From contig CACFKI010000002.1 in assembly GCA_902566785.1 (NCBI GenBank), positions 51,795-115,794 on the forward strand: a stretch of 64,000 bases of DNA, given 5' to 3'. The notes below the pieces were generated by a model that did no database searches, was not told the DNA's origin, and worked only from the letters and a program-made list of their open reading frames with translations. Shown piece after piece: positions 16,529-26,378 of this stretch. Each line of letters starts with the position of its first letter. The stretch's first letter is position 1. Origin of the DNA: an uncultured Pelagibacteraceae bacterium. Lineage in GTDB: Bacteria; Pseudomonadota; Alphaproteobacteria; Pelagibacterales; Pelagibacteraceae. A program made the position numbers and the translations under genes.

Positions 16529-19405
16529 TTAAGCAGTTTTTTTGTATTTATTACTTAACATTGGTTTTAAAAATTGACCAGTAAAACTGTTTTTAACACT
16601 ACAAATTTCCTCAGGTTTGCCTTCTGCAATAATTTCACCACCTTTGACTCCACCCTCAGGTCCCATATCAACAATATAATCAGCTGTTTTTATTACATCT
16701 AAATTATGTTCAATTACAACAACACTATTTCCTGTTGCTACAAAAGTATGAAGGATTTCCAAAAGTTTTTTTATATCGTGTTGATGTAAACCAGTGGTAG
16801 GTTCATCTAAAATATACATTGTTCTTCCTGTTGATCTTTTAGATAATTCTTTGGCTAATTTTATTCTTTGTGCTTCTCCGCCAGATAATGTAGTAGCTTG
16901 TTGTCCTATTTTAATATATCCCAAACCTACTTTTTTTAATGTTAATAGTTTTGATCTAATATTTGAAATATTTTCAAAATATTCGCAACCTTCATCAACA
17001 GTCATATTTAACACATCTGCTATACTCTTATCTTTAAATTTAATTTCTAATGTTTCTCTATTATATCTAGTTCCCTTGCACTCATCACATTCTATATAAA
17101 CATCAGGTAAAAAATGCATTTCATAGGTTATAACTCCGTCACCTTCACATGCTTCACATCTACCTCCTTTTACATTGAATGAAAATCTTCCTGGTTTATA
17201 TCCTCTGCTTTTAGATTCTGGTAATCCTGTAAACCAATCTCTAATTGGTCCAAAAGCACCAGTGTATGTTGCTGGATTTGATCTTGGTGTTCTTCCTATT
17301 GGAGATTGATCTATATCTATAACTTTATCTATTAATTCTATTCCTTTAAAACTTTTAAAGGGTTTAGGAATTTTTCTTGATTTGTTATTATTTAAAGACA
17401 AATTTAATGCATTATATAAAGTTTGTAATATTAATGTAGATTTACCACTGCCAGACACACCAGTTATACAAGTTAAACTCCCTAAAGGTATTTTTAAATT
17501 TACATTCTTTAAATTATTTCCACTGGCTCCACCTATTTCTAGAAATCTTCCGTTTTTGGCTAATCTTCTATTTTTAGGTATTGGTATAAAAAATTTATTT
17601 GATAGGTATTTTCCAGTGATACTATTATTACTTTTAATAATTTCCTGATAAGAACCTTGAGAAATAACTTCTCCACCATTTTTTCCTGCTTCAGGACCAA
17701 GATCAATTATATGATCAGCATTTTCCATAGTTTCGGTATCATGTTCAACTACAATTACTGTATTGCCTAAATCTCTTAATCTTTTAAGTGCATTTATTAA
17801 TTTAACGTTATCTTTTTGATGTAAACCAATTGAAGGTTCGTCAAGCACATACAAAACTCCAGTCAGGCCTGATCCAATTTGAGATGCTAACCTTATTCTT
17901 TGAGCTTCACCACCTGATAAAGTACCAGATTCTCTTGAGAGAGTAAGATAATCAAGCCCAACGTTTAAAAGAAAATCCAATCTTTCATTAATCTCTTTTA
18001 AAATGTGCTCAGCAATTTTTATTTGTCTTGGATCTAGTTTTATATTTAATGATTTAAACCATTCTCTAGCATCAACAATTGATTTTTCTGTGACTTGACT
18101 GATATTAAGTTTATCTATTTTAACACATAAAGCTTCATCTTTTAGCCTCATACCATTACATCTTTCACATTTAGTATCAGATTGATATTGTGCAATTTCC
18201 TCTCTTTTCCAATCGCTATCAGTTTCTAAATATCTTCTTTCTAAATTATTTATTACACCTTCAAAAGTTTTTTTATGTGAATATTTTTCATATCCATCAT
18301 CGTATAAAAACTTAATTTCCTCGTCATCAGAACCATATAAAATAATATTTTTAATTTTTTTTGGAAGTTTTTCCCATCTATCATTTAATGAAAATTCAAA
18401 ATGTTTAGCAAGAGAAGATAAAGTTTGTGCATAATAAAGTGACGATGATTTTGCCCAAGGGACTATTGCTCCATCAGCTAAACTTTTTTTTTCATTTGGA
18501 ACTACTAAATTTGGATCTACGTTTAATTTAACACCTATTCCATCACATTCTTCACATGCTCCGTAAGGACTGTTAAAAGAGAACAGTCTAGGTTCAATTT
18601 CTTCTATTGTAAAACCACTTTCTGGGCATGCAAAACTTGTAGAAAAAATTATATTTTCAGTTTTCCTGAATTTTTTTGGAAGAGTTTCATTTTCATATTC
18701 TACGAAAAGTAAACCGTTTGATAGATTTACAGCAGTTTCAACACTTTCAGCTAATCTATTTCCTAAAGAAGAGTTTAAAATTATTCTATCTACCAATACT
18801 GAAATATTATGTTTAACTTTTTTATTTAGTTCAGGTGCTTGGTCTATTTCATATAATTTATCATCAATTTTTATTTTTCTAAATCCTCTTTTTTTGTATG
18901 ATAATATTTCTTTTTTATATTCACCTTTTCTACCTCTTACTACTGGAGCAAATAAATATATTGTAGATTTTTTTGGTAGATCTTTAATTTTGTCTACAAT
19001 TTGTGAAATTGTTTGAGATGTAATTGGCTTTCCTGTAAAAGGAGAATATGGAATTCCTGCTCTTGCAAATAAAACTCTCATATAGTCATAAATTTCTGTA
19101 ACAGTAGCCACTGTTGATCTTGGATTCTTTGAAGTATTTTTTTGTTCTATGGAAATAGCTGGACTTAAACCCTCTATTAGGTCTACATTTGGCTTTTTCA
19201 TTTTGTCTAAAAACTGTCTTGCATATGCTGATAAACTTTCAACATATCTCCTTTGACCCTCAGCATATATCGTATCAAATGCCAAAGAAGACTTTCCTGA
19301 CCCTGACAGGCCTGTTATCACAACAAATTTGTCCTTGGGAATTTCTAAAGAAATATTCTTCAGATTATGTTCTTTTGCGCCCTTAATAACTATCTTTTTA
19401 AGCAT
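16529..19405 (-). CDS. uvrA: Excinuclease ABC subunit A
   Basis: The 958-residue damage sensor of nucleotide excision repair carries two ABC ATPase modules: Walker [10 protein letters not shown] and GVSGSGKST, with signature LSGGEAQRI occurring twice. Zinc modules are visible as [15 protein letters not shown] and [14 protein letters not shown] with a following [10 protein letters not shown]. The first potential zinc site reads ACPESGF, with Ser in place of the second Cys of a CxxC; this appears common in alphaproteobacterial UvrA. It diverges from ssb, the usual arrangement, across about 90 bp holding both promoters. I saw no clear alphaproteobacterial LexA box there. Confidence 0.97.
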   Translation of the reverse strand: MLKKIVIKGAKEHNLKNISLEIPKDKFVVITGLSGSGKSSLAFDTIYAEGQRRYVESLSAYARQFLDKMKKPNVDLIEGLSPAISIEQKNTSKNPRSTVATVTEIYDYMRVLFARAGIPYSPFTGKPITSQTISQIVDKIKDLPKKSTIYLFAPVVRGRKGEYKKEILSYKKRGFRKIKIDDKLYEIDQAPELNKKVKHNISVLVDRIILNSSLGNRLAESVETAVNLSNGLLFVEYENETLPKKFRKTENIIFSTSFACPESGFTIEEIEPRLFSFNSPYGACEECDGIGVKLNVDPNLVVPNEKKSLADGAIVPWAKSSSLYYAQTLSSLAKHFEFSLNDRWEKLPKKIKNIILYGSDDEEIKFLYDDGYEKYSHKKTFEGVINNLERRYLETDSDWKREEIAQYQSDTKCERCNGMRLKDEALCVKIDKLNISQVTEKSIVDAREWFKSLNIKLDPRQIKIAEHILKEINERLDFLLNVGLDYLTLSRESGTLSGGEAQRIRLASQIGSGLTGVLYVLDEPSIGLHQKDNVKLINALKRLRDLGNTVIVVEHDTETMENADHIIDLGPEAGKNGGEVISQGSYQEIIKSNNSITGKYLSNKFFIPIPKNRRLAKNGRFLEIGGASGNNLKNVNLKIPLGSLTCITGVSGSGKSTLILQTLYNALNLSLNNNKSRKIPKPFKSFKGIELIDKVIDIDQSPIGRTPRSNPATYTGAFGPIRDWFTGLPESKSRGYKPGRFSFNVKGGRCEACEGDGVITYEMHFLPDVYIECDECKGTRYNRETLEIKFKDKSIADVLNMTVDEGCEYFENISNIRSKLLTLKKVGLGYIKIGQQATTLSGGEAQRIKLAKELSKRSTGRTMYILDEPTTGLHQHDIKKLLEILHTFVATGNSVVVIEHNLDVIKTADYIVDMGPEGGVKGGEIIAEGKPEEICSVKNSFTGQFLKPMLSNKYKKTA

Positions 19406-19496
19406 AATTTTAGTTGATTTAGTTTAATATAATTAATATTCAATTCAAATTGTGATATATAATAAGTTTAAATCAAATCAATTTATTTAAAATAAT

Positions 19497-19946
19497 ATGG
19501 CAGGAAGTTTAAATAAAGTACTTTTAATTGGACGATTAGGCGCAGATCCAGAGATAAAACAAATGGTAAATGGTAAAAGTGTTGCACGTCTGAGTTTAGC
19601 CACTAGCCAATCTTGGAAAGATAAATCAACAGGTGAAAAAAAGGAAAAAACTGAATGGCACAGAATTGTGGTCTTCAATGAGGGTTTAGTAAATGTAGTT
19701 CAGCAATACTTAAAAAAGGGAGCTCAAATTTATGTTGAAGGTCAAATTAGCACTAGAAAATGGAAAGACGAACAAAGTGGTCAAGACAAATACTCAACTG
19801 AAATAGTTATTCAAGGATACAACTCATCTCTTACTATGCTTGGTGGAGGTAATCAAAATTCTATACCTTCACAAGATAATAAACAAAGTATTGAGGACTC
19901 TTCTCAAGTAAATCCGAATGATTTAGATGACGATATACCATTCTAG
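19497..19946 (+). CDS. ssb: Single-stranded DNA-binding protein
   Basis: The 149-residue protein starts [20 protein letters not shown], the OB-fold hallmark, and ends in the acidic tip DLDDDIPF that recruits repair and replication partners. It coats single-stranded DNA during replication, recombination and repair. It is followed at 5 bp by gyrA and lies divergent from uvrA. Confidence 0.97.
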   Translation: MAGSLNKVLLIGRLGADPEIKQMVNGKSVARLSLATSQSWKDKSTGEKKEKTEWHRIVVFNEGLVNVVQQYLKKGAQIYVEGQISTRKWKDEQSGQDKYSTEIVIQGYNSSLTMLGGGNQNSIPSQDNKQSIEDSSQVNPNDLDDDIPF

Positions 19947-19951
19947 TTTTT

Positions 19952-22531
19952 ATGCAAAAAAACCCAATAACAAAAGATAACAATATTAAAACAATTTCGA
20001 TGTATGATGAGATGAGCTCGTCATATTTATCTTACGCAATGAGTGTTATTATAAGTAGAGCATTGCCAGATGTTCGAGATGGTCTGAAGCCTGTCCATAG
20101 GAGAATTATATACGCTATGCATAAAGGTGGATTCGATTGGTCTAAACAATTTAGAAAGTCTGCTAGAATAGTAGGAGATGTTATTGGTAAATATCATCCT
20201 CACGGTGACCAAGCCGTTTATGATGCTTTGGTGCGAATGGTACAAGATTTTTCTATGAGTCAACCTTTAATAGATGGTCAAGGAAACTTTGGATCGATTG
20301 ATGGCGACCCTCCAGCCGCTATGAGATATACAGAAACACGATTATCAAAAATTTCACAACATCTAATAGATGAAATAGAAAAAGATACAGTAGAGTTTAA
20401 AAACAATTATGACGAAACTGAAAAAGAACCTATTGTACTTCCTGCACAATATCCAAATCTACTAGTAAATGGAGCTGGTGGAATTGCTGTTGGTATGGCC
20501 ACTAGCATTCCTCCACATAACTTAGGTGAAGTAATTGATGGAACATTAGCTTTAATTAATAATAAAGATATAAAAATTTCTGAACTTATGAAGTTCATAC
20601 CTGGACCAGATTTTCCAACAGGTGGTATTATTATTGGTAAAAAAATTATTAAGGAAGGTTACAAATCTGGAAGGGGATCTTTTAAAATTAGAGGTGAAAT
20701 TAGCGTTGAAAATCTTAAGAACGGTAAAGATAGGTTAGTTATATCCTCAATTCCTTATCAAGTTAATAAATCTAATCTTAATGAAAGGATTGCTGAGTTG
20801 GTAAGAGATAAGAAAATAGAAGGTATAAGAGATATAAGAGATGAATCTAATAGAGAAGGAATAAGAGTTGCTATTGATTTAAGAAATAACGTAGAACCTG
20901 AGACTATTAAGAGGCAACTATTTAAATATACAACTTTAGAGAGTTCATTTGGTTTTAATACATTAGCAATAGTAAACAATAAACCAAAAACTTGTAGCCT
21001 AAAAGATTTTCTAGAGAGTTTTTTAAAGTTTAGAGAAGATGTTGTAATTAAAAAAACTAAATTTGAACTTAAAAAAGCTGAGATTAGAGCTCACATTTTA
21101 ATTGGATTATCAGTCTCAGTTGAAAACTTAGACAAAATTATTAAAATAATAAGATCCTCAAAGAATCCTGATTTAGCTAAAAAAACATTATTAAGTACAA
21201 AATGGAAAATATCTAAATCACAAAAATTTTTAAAACTTATCGAAAATAAAAAAAGTTCAAATGCGTATAATTTAAGCAAAGAACAAGTAGATGCAATTTT
21301 AGAATTAAGATTGCAGAAGCTTACCGCCCTTGGAATTTCTGAAATTGAAGATGAAATAAATAAACTAGCTAATTTGATTATTAAACTTAAAAAAATAATA
21401 AATTCAAAAAAAGAACTTCTTAAAGTTATTAGTGAAGATCTTAATAATATCAAAAATAAATATTCAGTACCAAGGAGAACACAAATAATAGATGCTGTTT
21501 TAAATTATGACATTGAGGAAACTATACAAAAAGAAAATGTGATTATTACTGTCACATTACAAGGTTATATTAAACGTGGAGCATTGAGTAATGTAAAACA
21601 ACAAAAAAGAGGAGGAAAAGGTAAAACTGGTATCGTAACTAGAGAGGAAGACTCAGTAGTACAAACACTATCTGTAAGTACACATACACAAGTTCTTTTC
21701 TTTTCAACCGAAGGTCTAGTTTACAGATTAAAAGGTTGGAAAATACCAGAAGGTTCAGCAACCTCTAGAGGTAAATCTTTATTTAACATTTTGCCGTTAA
21801 AGAGCCATCAATCAATTAGCTCAATAATGCCTTATCCAGAAGAAAACGAAAAAAATAAAGGACTTCATATAATATTTGCAACAGCAAAAGGGAAAATTAG
21901 AAAAAATAATTTAGATGATTTTTCATCTATAAATACTAGTGGAAAAATAGCAATGAAGTTAGATTCCGATGATAAAATTGTTGGAGTTAAAATTTGCAGT
22001 GATGATCAAGATATAATTTTAAGTACAATGTTAGGTAAATGTATAAGATTTGAGTCAAAAAAGCTTAGAGTTTTTAAGGGAAGATCATCAAAAGGTATAA
22101 GAGGCATAAATTTACAGGATAAAGACTCAATAGTATCTTTATCTATACTTGACCATGATAATAGTAAAAAAAATGGAAAAATAAGCAAAGTTGATAAGTC
22201 TGAAAAGATAGCAAAAGAAAATTATATTTTATCAATAACAGAAAATGGATTTGGAAAAAGAACTTCTCATTATGAATATAGAGTTACAAATAGAGGTGGA
22301 AAAGGAATAATTGGAATAATTAATTCTTCAAGAAATGGAAATATCTCATCTTCATTTCCTGTAAATGAAGGAGATGATGTACTAATCTCCACCAATAAAG
22401 GCAGAGTAATAAGAACAGCGGTAAAAGAAATTAGAATAGCGGGAAGAAATACTCAAGGCGTGAGAATTATTAAGTTATCTGGTGAAGAAAAAGTTGTTTC
22501 AGCAATTAAAATTGATGATAACTTAAAATAA
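19952..22531 (+). CDS. gyrA: DNA gyrase subunit A
   Basis: The 859-residue type II topoisomerase subunit has catalytic Tyr126 in [11 protein letters not shown], the core [10 protein letters not shown] near the N-terminus and a C-terminal beta-pinwheel with a GyrA-box (QQKRGGKG) confirming gyrase rather than topoisomerase IV. The residue aligning with Escherichia coli Ser83 is Gln87 (HGDQAVYD). With GyrB (not in the window) it introduces negative supercoils. The stop overlaps the coaD start by one base. Confidence 0.97.
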   Translation: MQKNPITKDNNIKTISMYDEMSSSYLSYAMSVIISRALPDVRDGLKPVHRRIIYAMHKGGFDWSKQFRKSARIVGDVIGKYHPHGDQAVYDALVRMVQDFSMSQPLIDGQGNFGSIDGDPPAAMRYTETRLSKISQHLIDEIEKDTVEFKNNYDETEKEPIVLPAQYPNLLVNGAGGIAVGMATSIPPHNLGEVIDGTLALINNKDIKISELMKFIPGPDFPTGGIIIGKKIIKEGYKSGRGSFKIRGEISVENLKNGKDRLVISSIPYQVNKSNLNERIAELVRDKKIEGIRDIRDESNREGIRVAIDLRNNVEPETIKRQLFKYTTLESSFGFNTLAIVNNKPKTCSLKDFLESFLKFREDVVIKKTKFELKKAEIRAHILIGLSVSVENLDKIIKIIRSSKNPDLAKKTLLSTKWKISKSQKFLKLIENKKSSNAYNLSKEQVDAILELRLQKLTALGISEIEDEINKLANLIIKLKKIINSKKELLKVISEDLNNIKNKYSVPRRTQIIDAVLNYDIEETIQKENVIITVTLQGYIKRGALSNVKQQKRGGKGKTGIVTREEDSVVQTLSVSTHTQVLFFSTEGLVYRLKGWKIPEGSATSRGKSLFNILPLKSHQSISSIMPYPEENEKNKGLHIIFATAKGKIRKNNLDDFSSINTSGKIAMKLDSDDKIVGVKICSDDQDIILSTMLGKCIRFESKKLRVFKGRSSKGIRGINLQDKDSIVSLSILDHDNSKKNGKISKVDKSEKIAKENYILSITENGFGKRTSHYEYRVTNRGGKGIIGIINSSRNGNISSSFPVNEGDDVLISTNKGRVIRTAVKEIRIAGRNTQGVRIIKLSGEEKVVSAIKIDDNLK

Positions 22532-23025
22532 TGAAAAAAACTGCAATCTACCCTGGAACCTTTGATCCTATCACTTATGGTCATATAGATGTTATACAAA
22601 AAGCATTAAAAATTTTTGATAACATTGTTGTAGCAATATCTGAAAGTAATCAAAAAAATCAATTATTCTCAACAGATGAACGAATGGAAATTGTGAATAA
22701 AGCTTTATTTTATGATTTTAAAATGAAGAAAAATAGAATTAAAATTATTTCATTTAATTCTTTAACAACAAGGCTATGTAAAAAATTTAAGTCAAATATT
22801 ATTCTAAGAGGACTAAGGGCAGTTTCGGATTTTGAGTATGAATTTCAATTAGCAGGAATGAATAGAAAACTTGATAGTGGTATAGAAACAATTTTTTTAA
22901 TGTCTGATGTTAAAAATCAAATTATTTCTTCAAGATTAGTTAAAGAAGTTGCTGAATTAAAAGGTGATATTAAAAAATTTACAACTAAAAGCACTATTAA
23001 ATCTTTAAAAAAAAAATATGAGTAA
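22531..23025 (+). CDS. coaD: Phosphopantetheine adenylyltransferase
   Basis: The 164-residue nucleotidyltransferase opens YPGTFDPITYGHIDV with the TxGH nucleotide-binding motif and has LRGLRAVSDFEYEFQLAGMN and SSRLVKEVAELKGD toward the C-terminus, as in CoaD. It adenylates phosphopantetheine in the penultimate step of coenzyme A synthesis. It overlaps gyrA by 1 bp and the next gene by 8 bp. Confidence 0.96.
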   Translation: MKKTAIYPGTFDPITYGHIDVIQKALKIFDNIVVAISESNQKNQLFSTDERMEIVNKALFYDFKMKKNRIKIISFNSLTTRLCKKFKSNIILRGLRAVSDFEYEFQLAGMNRKLDSGIETIFLMSDVKNQIISSRLVKEVAELKGDIKKFTTKSTIKSLKKKYE

Positions 23026-23575
23026 GTATTTTTTTTATATAATAATTTTTTTTAATATTTTTATTAATAATGTAAACGCACAGGAGAATACAATGATATT
23101 AAAACTTAAAGATGGAGACGTAAAAATTGAATTATTTCCAGACGTGGCACCTAAACACGTTGAAAGAATTAAAAAACTAGCTGATGAAGGCGCTTATGAC
23201 AATGTTGTCTTTCACAGAGTTATAGACGGATTTATGGCTCAAACCGGTGATGTTAAGTTTGGAAATTCATCTAATAAAAATTTTGATTTAAGAAGAGCAG
23301 GTATGGGTGGGTCTGACTTACCAGATCTTCCAGCTGAATTTAATGATTTACCACATGATAGAGGAACTGTATCAATGGCAAGATCATCAGATCCAAATAG
23401 TGCTAATAGTCAATTTTTTATTTGTTTTAAGCCAGCACCTTTTTTAGATAGACAATATACAGTTTTTGGAAAAGTTATAGAGGGCATGGAACATATTGAT
23501 AAAATTAAAAGGGGCGAAGGTCAGAACGGAGAAGTTACTGATCCAGATAAAATTATTAGTTTTAAATCTTTATAA
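23018..23575 (+). CDS. ppiB: Cyclophilin-type peptidyl-prolyl isomerase, exported
   Basis: This 185-residue cyclophilin has a hydrophobic N-terminal signal peptide (about residues 1-20, ending NNVNA). Catalytic-domain landmarks are VVFHRVIDGFMAQTGD (active-site Arg), RGTVSMARSSDPNSANSQFF and the FGKVIEGMEHIDKI ending. It would speed proline isomerisation in periplasmic proteins. The gene sits between coaD and tgt, a common alphaproteobacterial order in which this gene is often annotated ppiA or ppiB; the symbol is therefore loose. Confidence 0.9.
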   Translation: MSKYFFYIIIFFNIFINNVNAQENTMILKLKDGDVKIELFPDVAPKHVERIKKLADEGAYDNVVFHRVIDGFMAQTGDVKFGNSSNKNFDLRRAGMGGSDLPDLPAEFNDLPHDRGTVSMARSSDPNSANSQFFICFKPAPFLDRQYTVFGKVIEGMEHIDKIKRGEGQNGEVTDPDKIISFKSL

Positions 23576-23585
23576 AAAAATTTTA

Positions 23586-24698
23586 ATGGAATTTGATAAG
23601 TTTTCCTTTAGCTTATTAAAATCATCTGACAATAGCAGACTTGGTATTATTAATACCCCAAGAGGAAGTGTTGATACACCAGCTTTTATGCCTGTAGGAA
23701 CACAAGCAACAGTAAAAGGTGTCTTTATTGATGATATAATAAAAACTGGTAGCCAAATTATTTTATCTAACACATATCACTTGATGTTAAGACCTGGTGT
23801 AGAAAGAATTTCCTCATCAGGCGGATTGCATAATTTTATGAATTGTAAATTGCCAATTTTAACTGACTCTGGTGGTTTTCAAGTTATGTCACTATCAAAA
23901 TTAAATAAAATAGATAGAAAGAAAGGAGCTATATTCCAATCTCATATAGACGGTAGAGAATATATTCTAAGCCCTGAAGAAAGTATAAGAGTTCAGAAAG
24001 GATTAAATTCTGACATTTTAATGGTCATGGACGAATGTCCAAAAAAGACAAACGATTATGAAAAAATAAAACTATCAATGAATTTATCTACAGAATGGGC
24101 ATTAAGATCTAAAAATGAATTTGGAACCAATCCAAAAAAAGCTTTATTTGGAATAATACAAGGTGGATTATTTGATGATTTAAGAAAATATTCATTAAAT
24201 GAATTAGAAAAAATTGGTTTTAGTGGTTATGCAGTCGGTGGATTGGCAGTAGGTGAGTCGCAAGAAGAGATGTTTAAAGTTCTTGATAGTATCGTTCCCC
24301 ACATGCCCAAAGATAAGCCAAGATATTTAATGGGAGTAGGAACTCCATCAGATATATTGGGTGCAGTAAAAAGGGGTATCGATATGTTTGATTGTGTTAT
24401 GCCGACTAGATCTGGCAGAACAGGGTTGGCTTTTACTTGGAATGGAAGAATAAATATTAGAAATTCTATGTATAAAAGTGACAATAGTCCATTAGATGAA
24501 AAATGTACAAATTTAGATTTGAATAAGTATTCAAAAAACTACTTAAATCATTTATTTAATACAAACGAAATGTTAGGTTCGATGTTACTTACTTTGCATA
24601 ATATAAATTTTTATCAAGAGTTAATGGGTCAAATAAGACATCATATAAAAAATGGCAGTTTTTCTAATTTTCATGATCAATATTTCAATAAAATATAA
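23586..24698 (+). CDS. tgt: Queuine tRNA-ribosyltransferase with degenerate zinc site
   Basis: The 370-residue enzyme exchanges guanine-34 for the queuine precursor in tRNAs with GUN anticodons. Asp94 (LTDSGGFQV) and Asp269 (FDCVMPTR) are the catalytic acids and QGG at about 192-194 is present. The usual zinc ligands Cys-x-Cys-x2-Cys...His align exactly with Cys307, Asn309, Leu312 and His338, so two of four ligands are gone. The open frame extends back to 23496, but the ATG at 23586 fits the family start and avoids overlap with the isomerase gene. It is the last gene of the ssb-tgt run. Confidence 0.94.
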   Translation: MEFDKFSFSLLKSSDNSRLGIINTPRGSVDTPAFMPVGTQATVKGVFIDDIIKTGSQIILSNTYHLMLRPGVERISSSGGLHNFMNCKLPILTDSGGFQVMSLSKLNKIDRKKGAIFQSHIDGREYILSPEESIRVQKGLNSDILMVMDECPKKTNDYEKIKLSMNLSTEWALRSKNEFGTNPKKALFGIIQGGLFDDLRKYSLNELEKIGFSGYAVGGLAVGESQEEMFKVLDSIVPHMPKDKPRYLMGVGTPSDILGAVKRGIDMFDCVMPTRSGRTGLAFTWNGRINIRNSMYKSDNSPLDEKCTNLDLNKYSKNYLNHLFNTNEMLGSMLLTLHNINFYQELMGQIRHHIKNGSFSNFHDQYFNKI

Positions 24699-24746
24699 TT
24701 TAACCGATTGATTATTAAAAAAAAATGAATATAAGAATGTTTCTTT

Positions 24747-24822
<76 letters not shown>

Positions 24823-24828
24823 TTTAAA

Positions 24829-25656
24829 CTAAGTTAGTTTAATAGGTGGATAATCTAAGATTATATCGTTTGTCCAATCGTTTATTTTTTTTATTCTATT
24901 ATCTGATGACGGATGCGTGCTCATAAATTCTGGTGGTTCTTTTCCTTTGTTTGCCTCTTTCATTCTTTCCCAAATTTTAGGTGTTTCTCTAATATCATAT
25001 CCAGATAGTGAAGAAAAAATTAAACCTAAATAATCTGCTTCGGACTCTTGTTTTCTATTGAAAGGATTCATTATACCAATTTGTGAGAGCAAACCTACTG
25101 TATCCATTCCTGTTGCTTGATTTACCTTTGATAAACTTCCACCTGTAGCAATGTCAAATATTGTTGTGCCAGTTCTCAACAACACACCTCGGCTGGCCCT
25201 TTCCACAGAATGTTTTGCTACAGCATGAGCAATTTCATGTCCCATGACAGCAGCTAAACCATCTTTATTTTTTGTAACTTCTAAGATTCCTGTATACACA
25301 GCAATTTTTCCACCAGGCATACACCAAGCATTTTTTACTTTTTTATTATCAATTAAAATATACTCCCAATTAAATCCCAAAGTTGGATTTTTAATGTTTG
25401 ATCTTTCAAAATATTCTCCGATAGAATTTTCCATTCTTTTACCAATATCTTTGATTTCGTTTAATTGCCTAATATCATCACTTAACTTTTCTTTTTTTTT
25501 AACTTTCTCATAAATTTGAGCAGCTTGAGCATTAAGATTTGCTTCTGGTATTATTTTTAGTTGTTTTCTTTCGGTAATTGGTACAGATGCGCAAGAACTT
25601 ACCCCTAAAGTTAAACAACCACATCCTAAATATTGTAAAAAAAATCTTCTATCCAT
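24829..25656 (-). CDS. M48-family zinc metallopeptidase, probable lipoprotein
   Basis: The 275-residue peptidase carries the zinc motif HEIAHAVAKH and the downstream third-ligand segment KQESEADYLG. The N-terminus MDRRFFLQYLGCGCLTLGVSSCAS combines a twin-arginine-like RRFFLQ start with a lipobox ending in Cys (LGVSSC), so it could be a Tat-exported lipoprotein; Sec export is an alternative. Members of this group (LoiP/BepA-like) degrade or assist faulty outer-membrane proteins. It stands alone, its end 6 bp from tRNA-Lys. Confidence 0.87.
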   Translation of the reverse strand: MDRRFFLQYLGCGCLTLGVSSCASVPITERKQLKIIPEANLNAQAAQIYEKVKKKEKLSDDIRQLNEIKDIGKRMENSIGEYFERSNIKNPTLGFNWEYILIDNKKVKNAWCMPGGKIAVYTGILEVTKNKDGLAAVMGHEIAHAVAKHSVERASRGVLLRTGTTIFDIATGGSLSKVNQATGMDTVGLLSQIGIMNPFNRKQESEADYLGLIFSSLSGYDIRETPKIWERMKEANKGKEPPEFMSTHPSSDNRIKKINDWTNDIILDYPPIKLT

Positions 25657-25760
25657 TATTATTTAGTTAATTTAATAAAAATGTTCATTAAATATACATT
25701 TTAATCTATATGATATACTCGATTTAATCAAAATATTTGCTATATAGTATTAGAATATTT

Positions 25761-26378
25761 ATGGCCAAATCAAAAAAAAAAAATTCAATATTTAATAAAT
25801 TAAGAAACTATTTCTTTGCAGGCGTAGTTGTATTGGTTCCATTAGGTTTTACCTTATATCTAACTATTTTTCTTATTTCTGTTTCGTCAAATATAATTCC
25901 AAAAGAAATTAATCCTAATAACTACCTACCATTTTCAATTCCAGGATTAGAAATACTACTTTCAATTATCTTTATTACAATTGTAGGAGGTTTGTCCTTA
26001 TCATTTATTGGAAAAAGATTATTATCTATAATTAATGAATTATTAAAAAAAATCCCATTCTTGAGGACTATTTATTCAGCTATTGGCCAAATGACAGAAT
26101 CTTTTACTAGCTCAAAAGGTAAAAAAAAAAGTGTTGTGCTTGTTGAGTATCCTAGAAAAGGTTCTTGGGCTGTTGGATTTGCTACTAAGGAAAATAAAAG
26201 TCAAATTAGTAAAAAAACAAAACGAAATCTAATTAATGTTTTTGTTCCAACTACACCTAACCCTACAAGCGGATTTTTACTTATGTTTCCTAAAGAGGAA
26301 GTCATATATTTAGATATGAGCTTTGAAGAAGCATCTAAATTTATTGTTTCTGCAGGTACATCAAATCCCAAGAATTAA
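25761..26378 (+). CDS. DUF502 family membrane protein
   Basis: This protein of 205 residues from the ATG at 25761 has two membrane helices (about residues 17-38 and 55-75) and the family segments RNYFFAGVVVLVPLGFTLYL, FLRTIYSAIGQ and FVPTTPNPTSGFLLMFPKEE. The function of DUF502 proteins is not established. The frame is open to 25737, but MAKSKKKN is the better start, with a positively charged N-terminus. In alphaproteobacteria this gene is a frequent neighbour of recG, as here, where the two converge with a 4-bp overlap. Confidence 0.88.
   Translation: MAKSKKKNSIFNKLRNYFFAGVVVLVPLGFTLYLTIFLISVSSNIIPKEINPNNYLPFSIPGLEILLSIIFITIVGGLSLSFIGKRLLSIINELLKKIPFLRTIYSAIGQMTESFTSSKGKKKSVVLVEYPRKGSWAVGFATKENKSQISKKTKRNLINVFVPTTPNPTSGFLLMFPKEEVIYLDMSFEEASKFIVSAGTSNPKN

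Noticed and set aside
23496-23585. Upstream extension of tgt
   Set aside because: It overlaps the end of the isomerase gene and adds 30 residues unlike any Tgt N-terminus.
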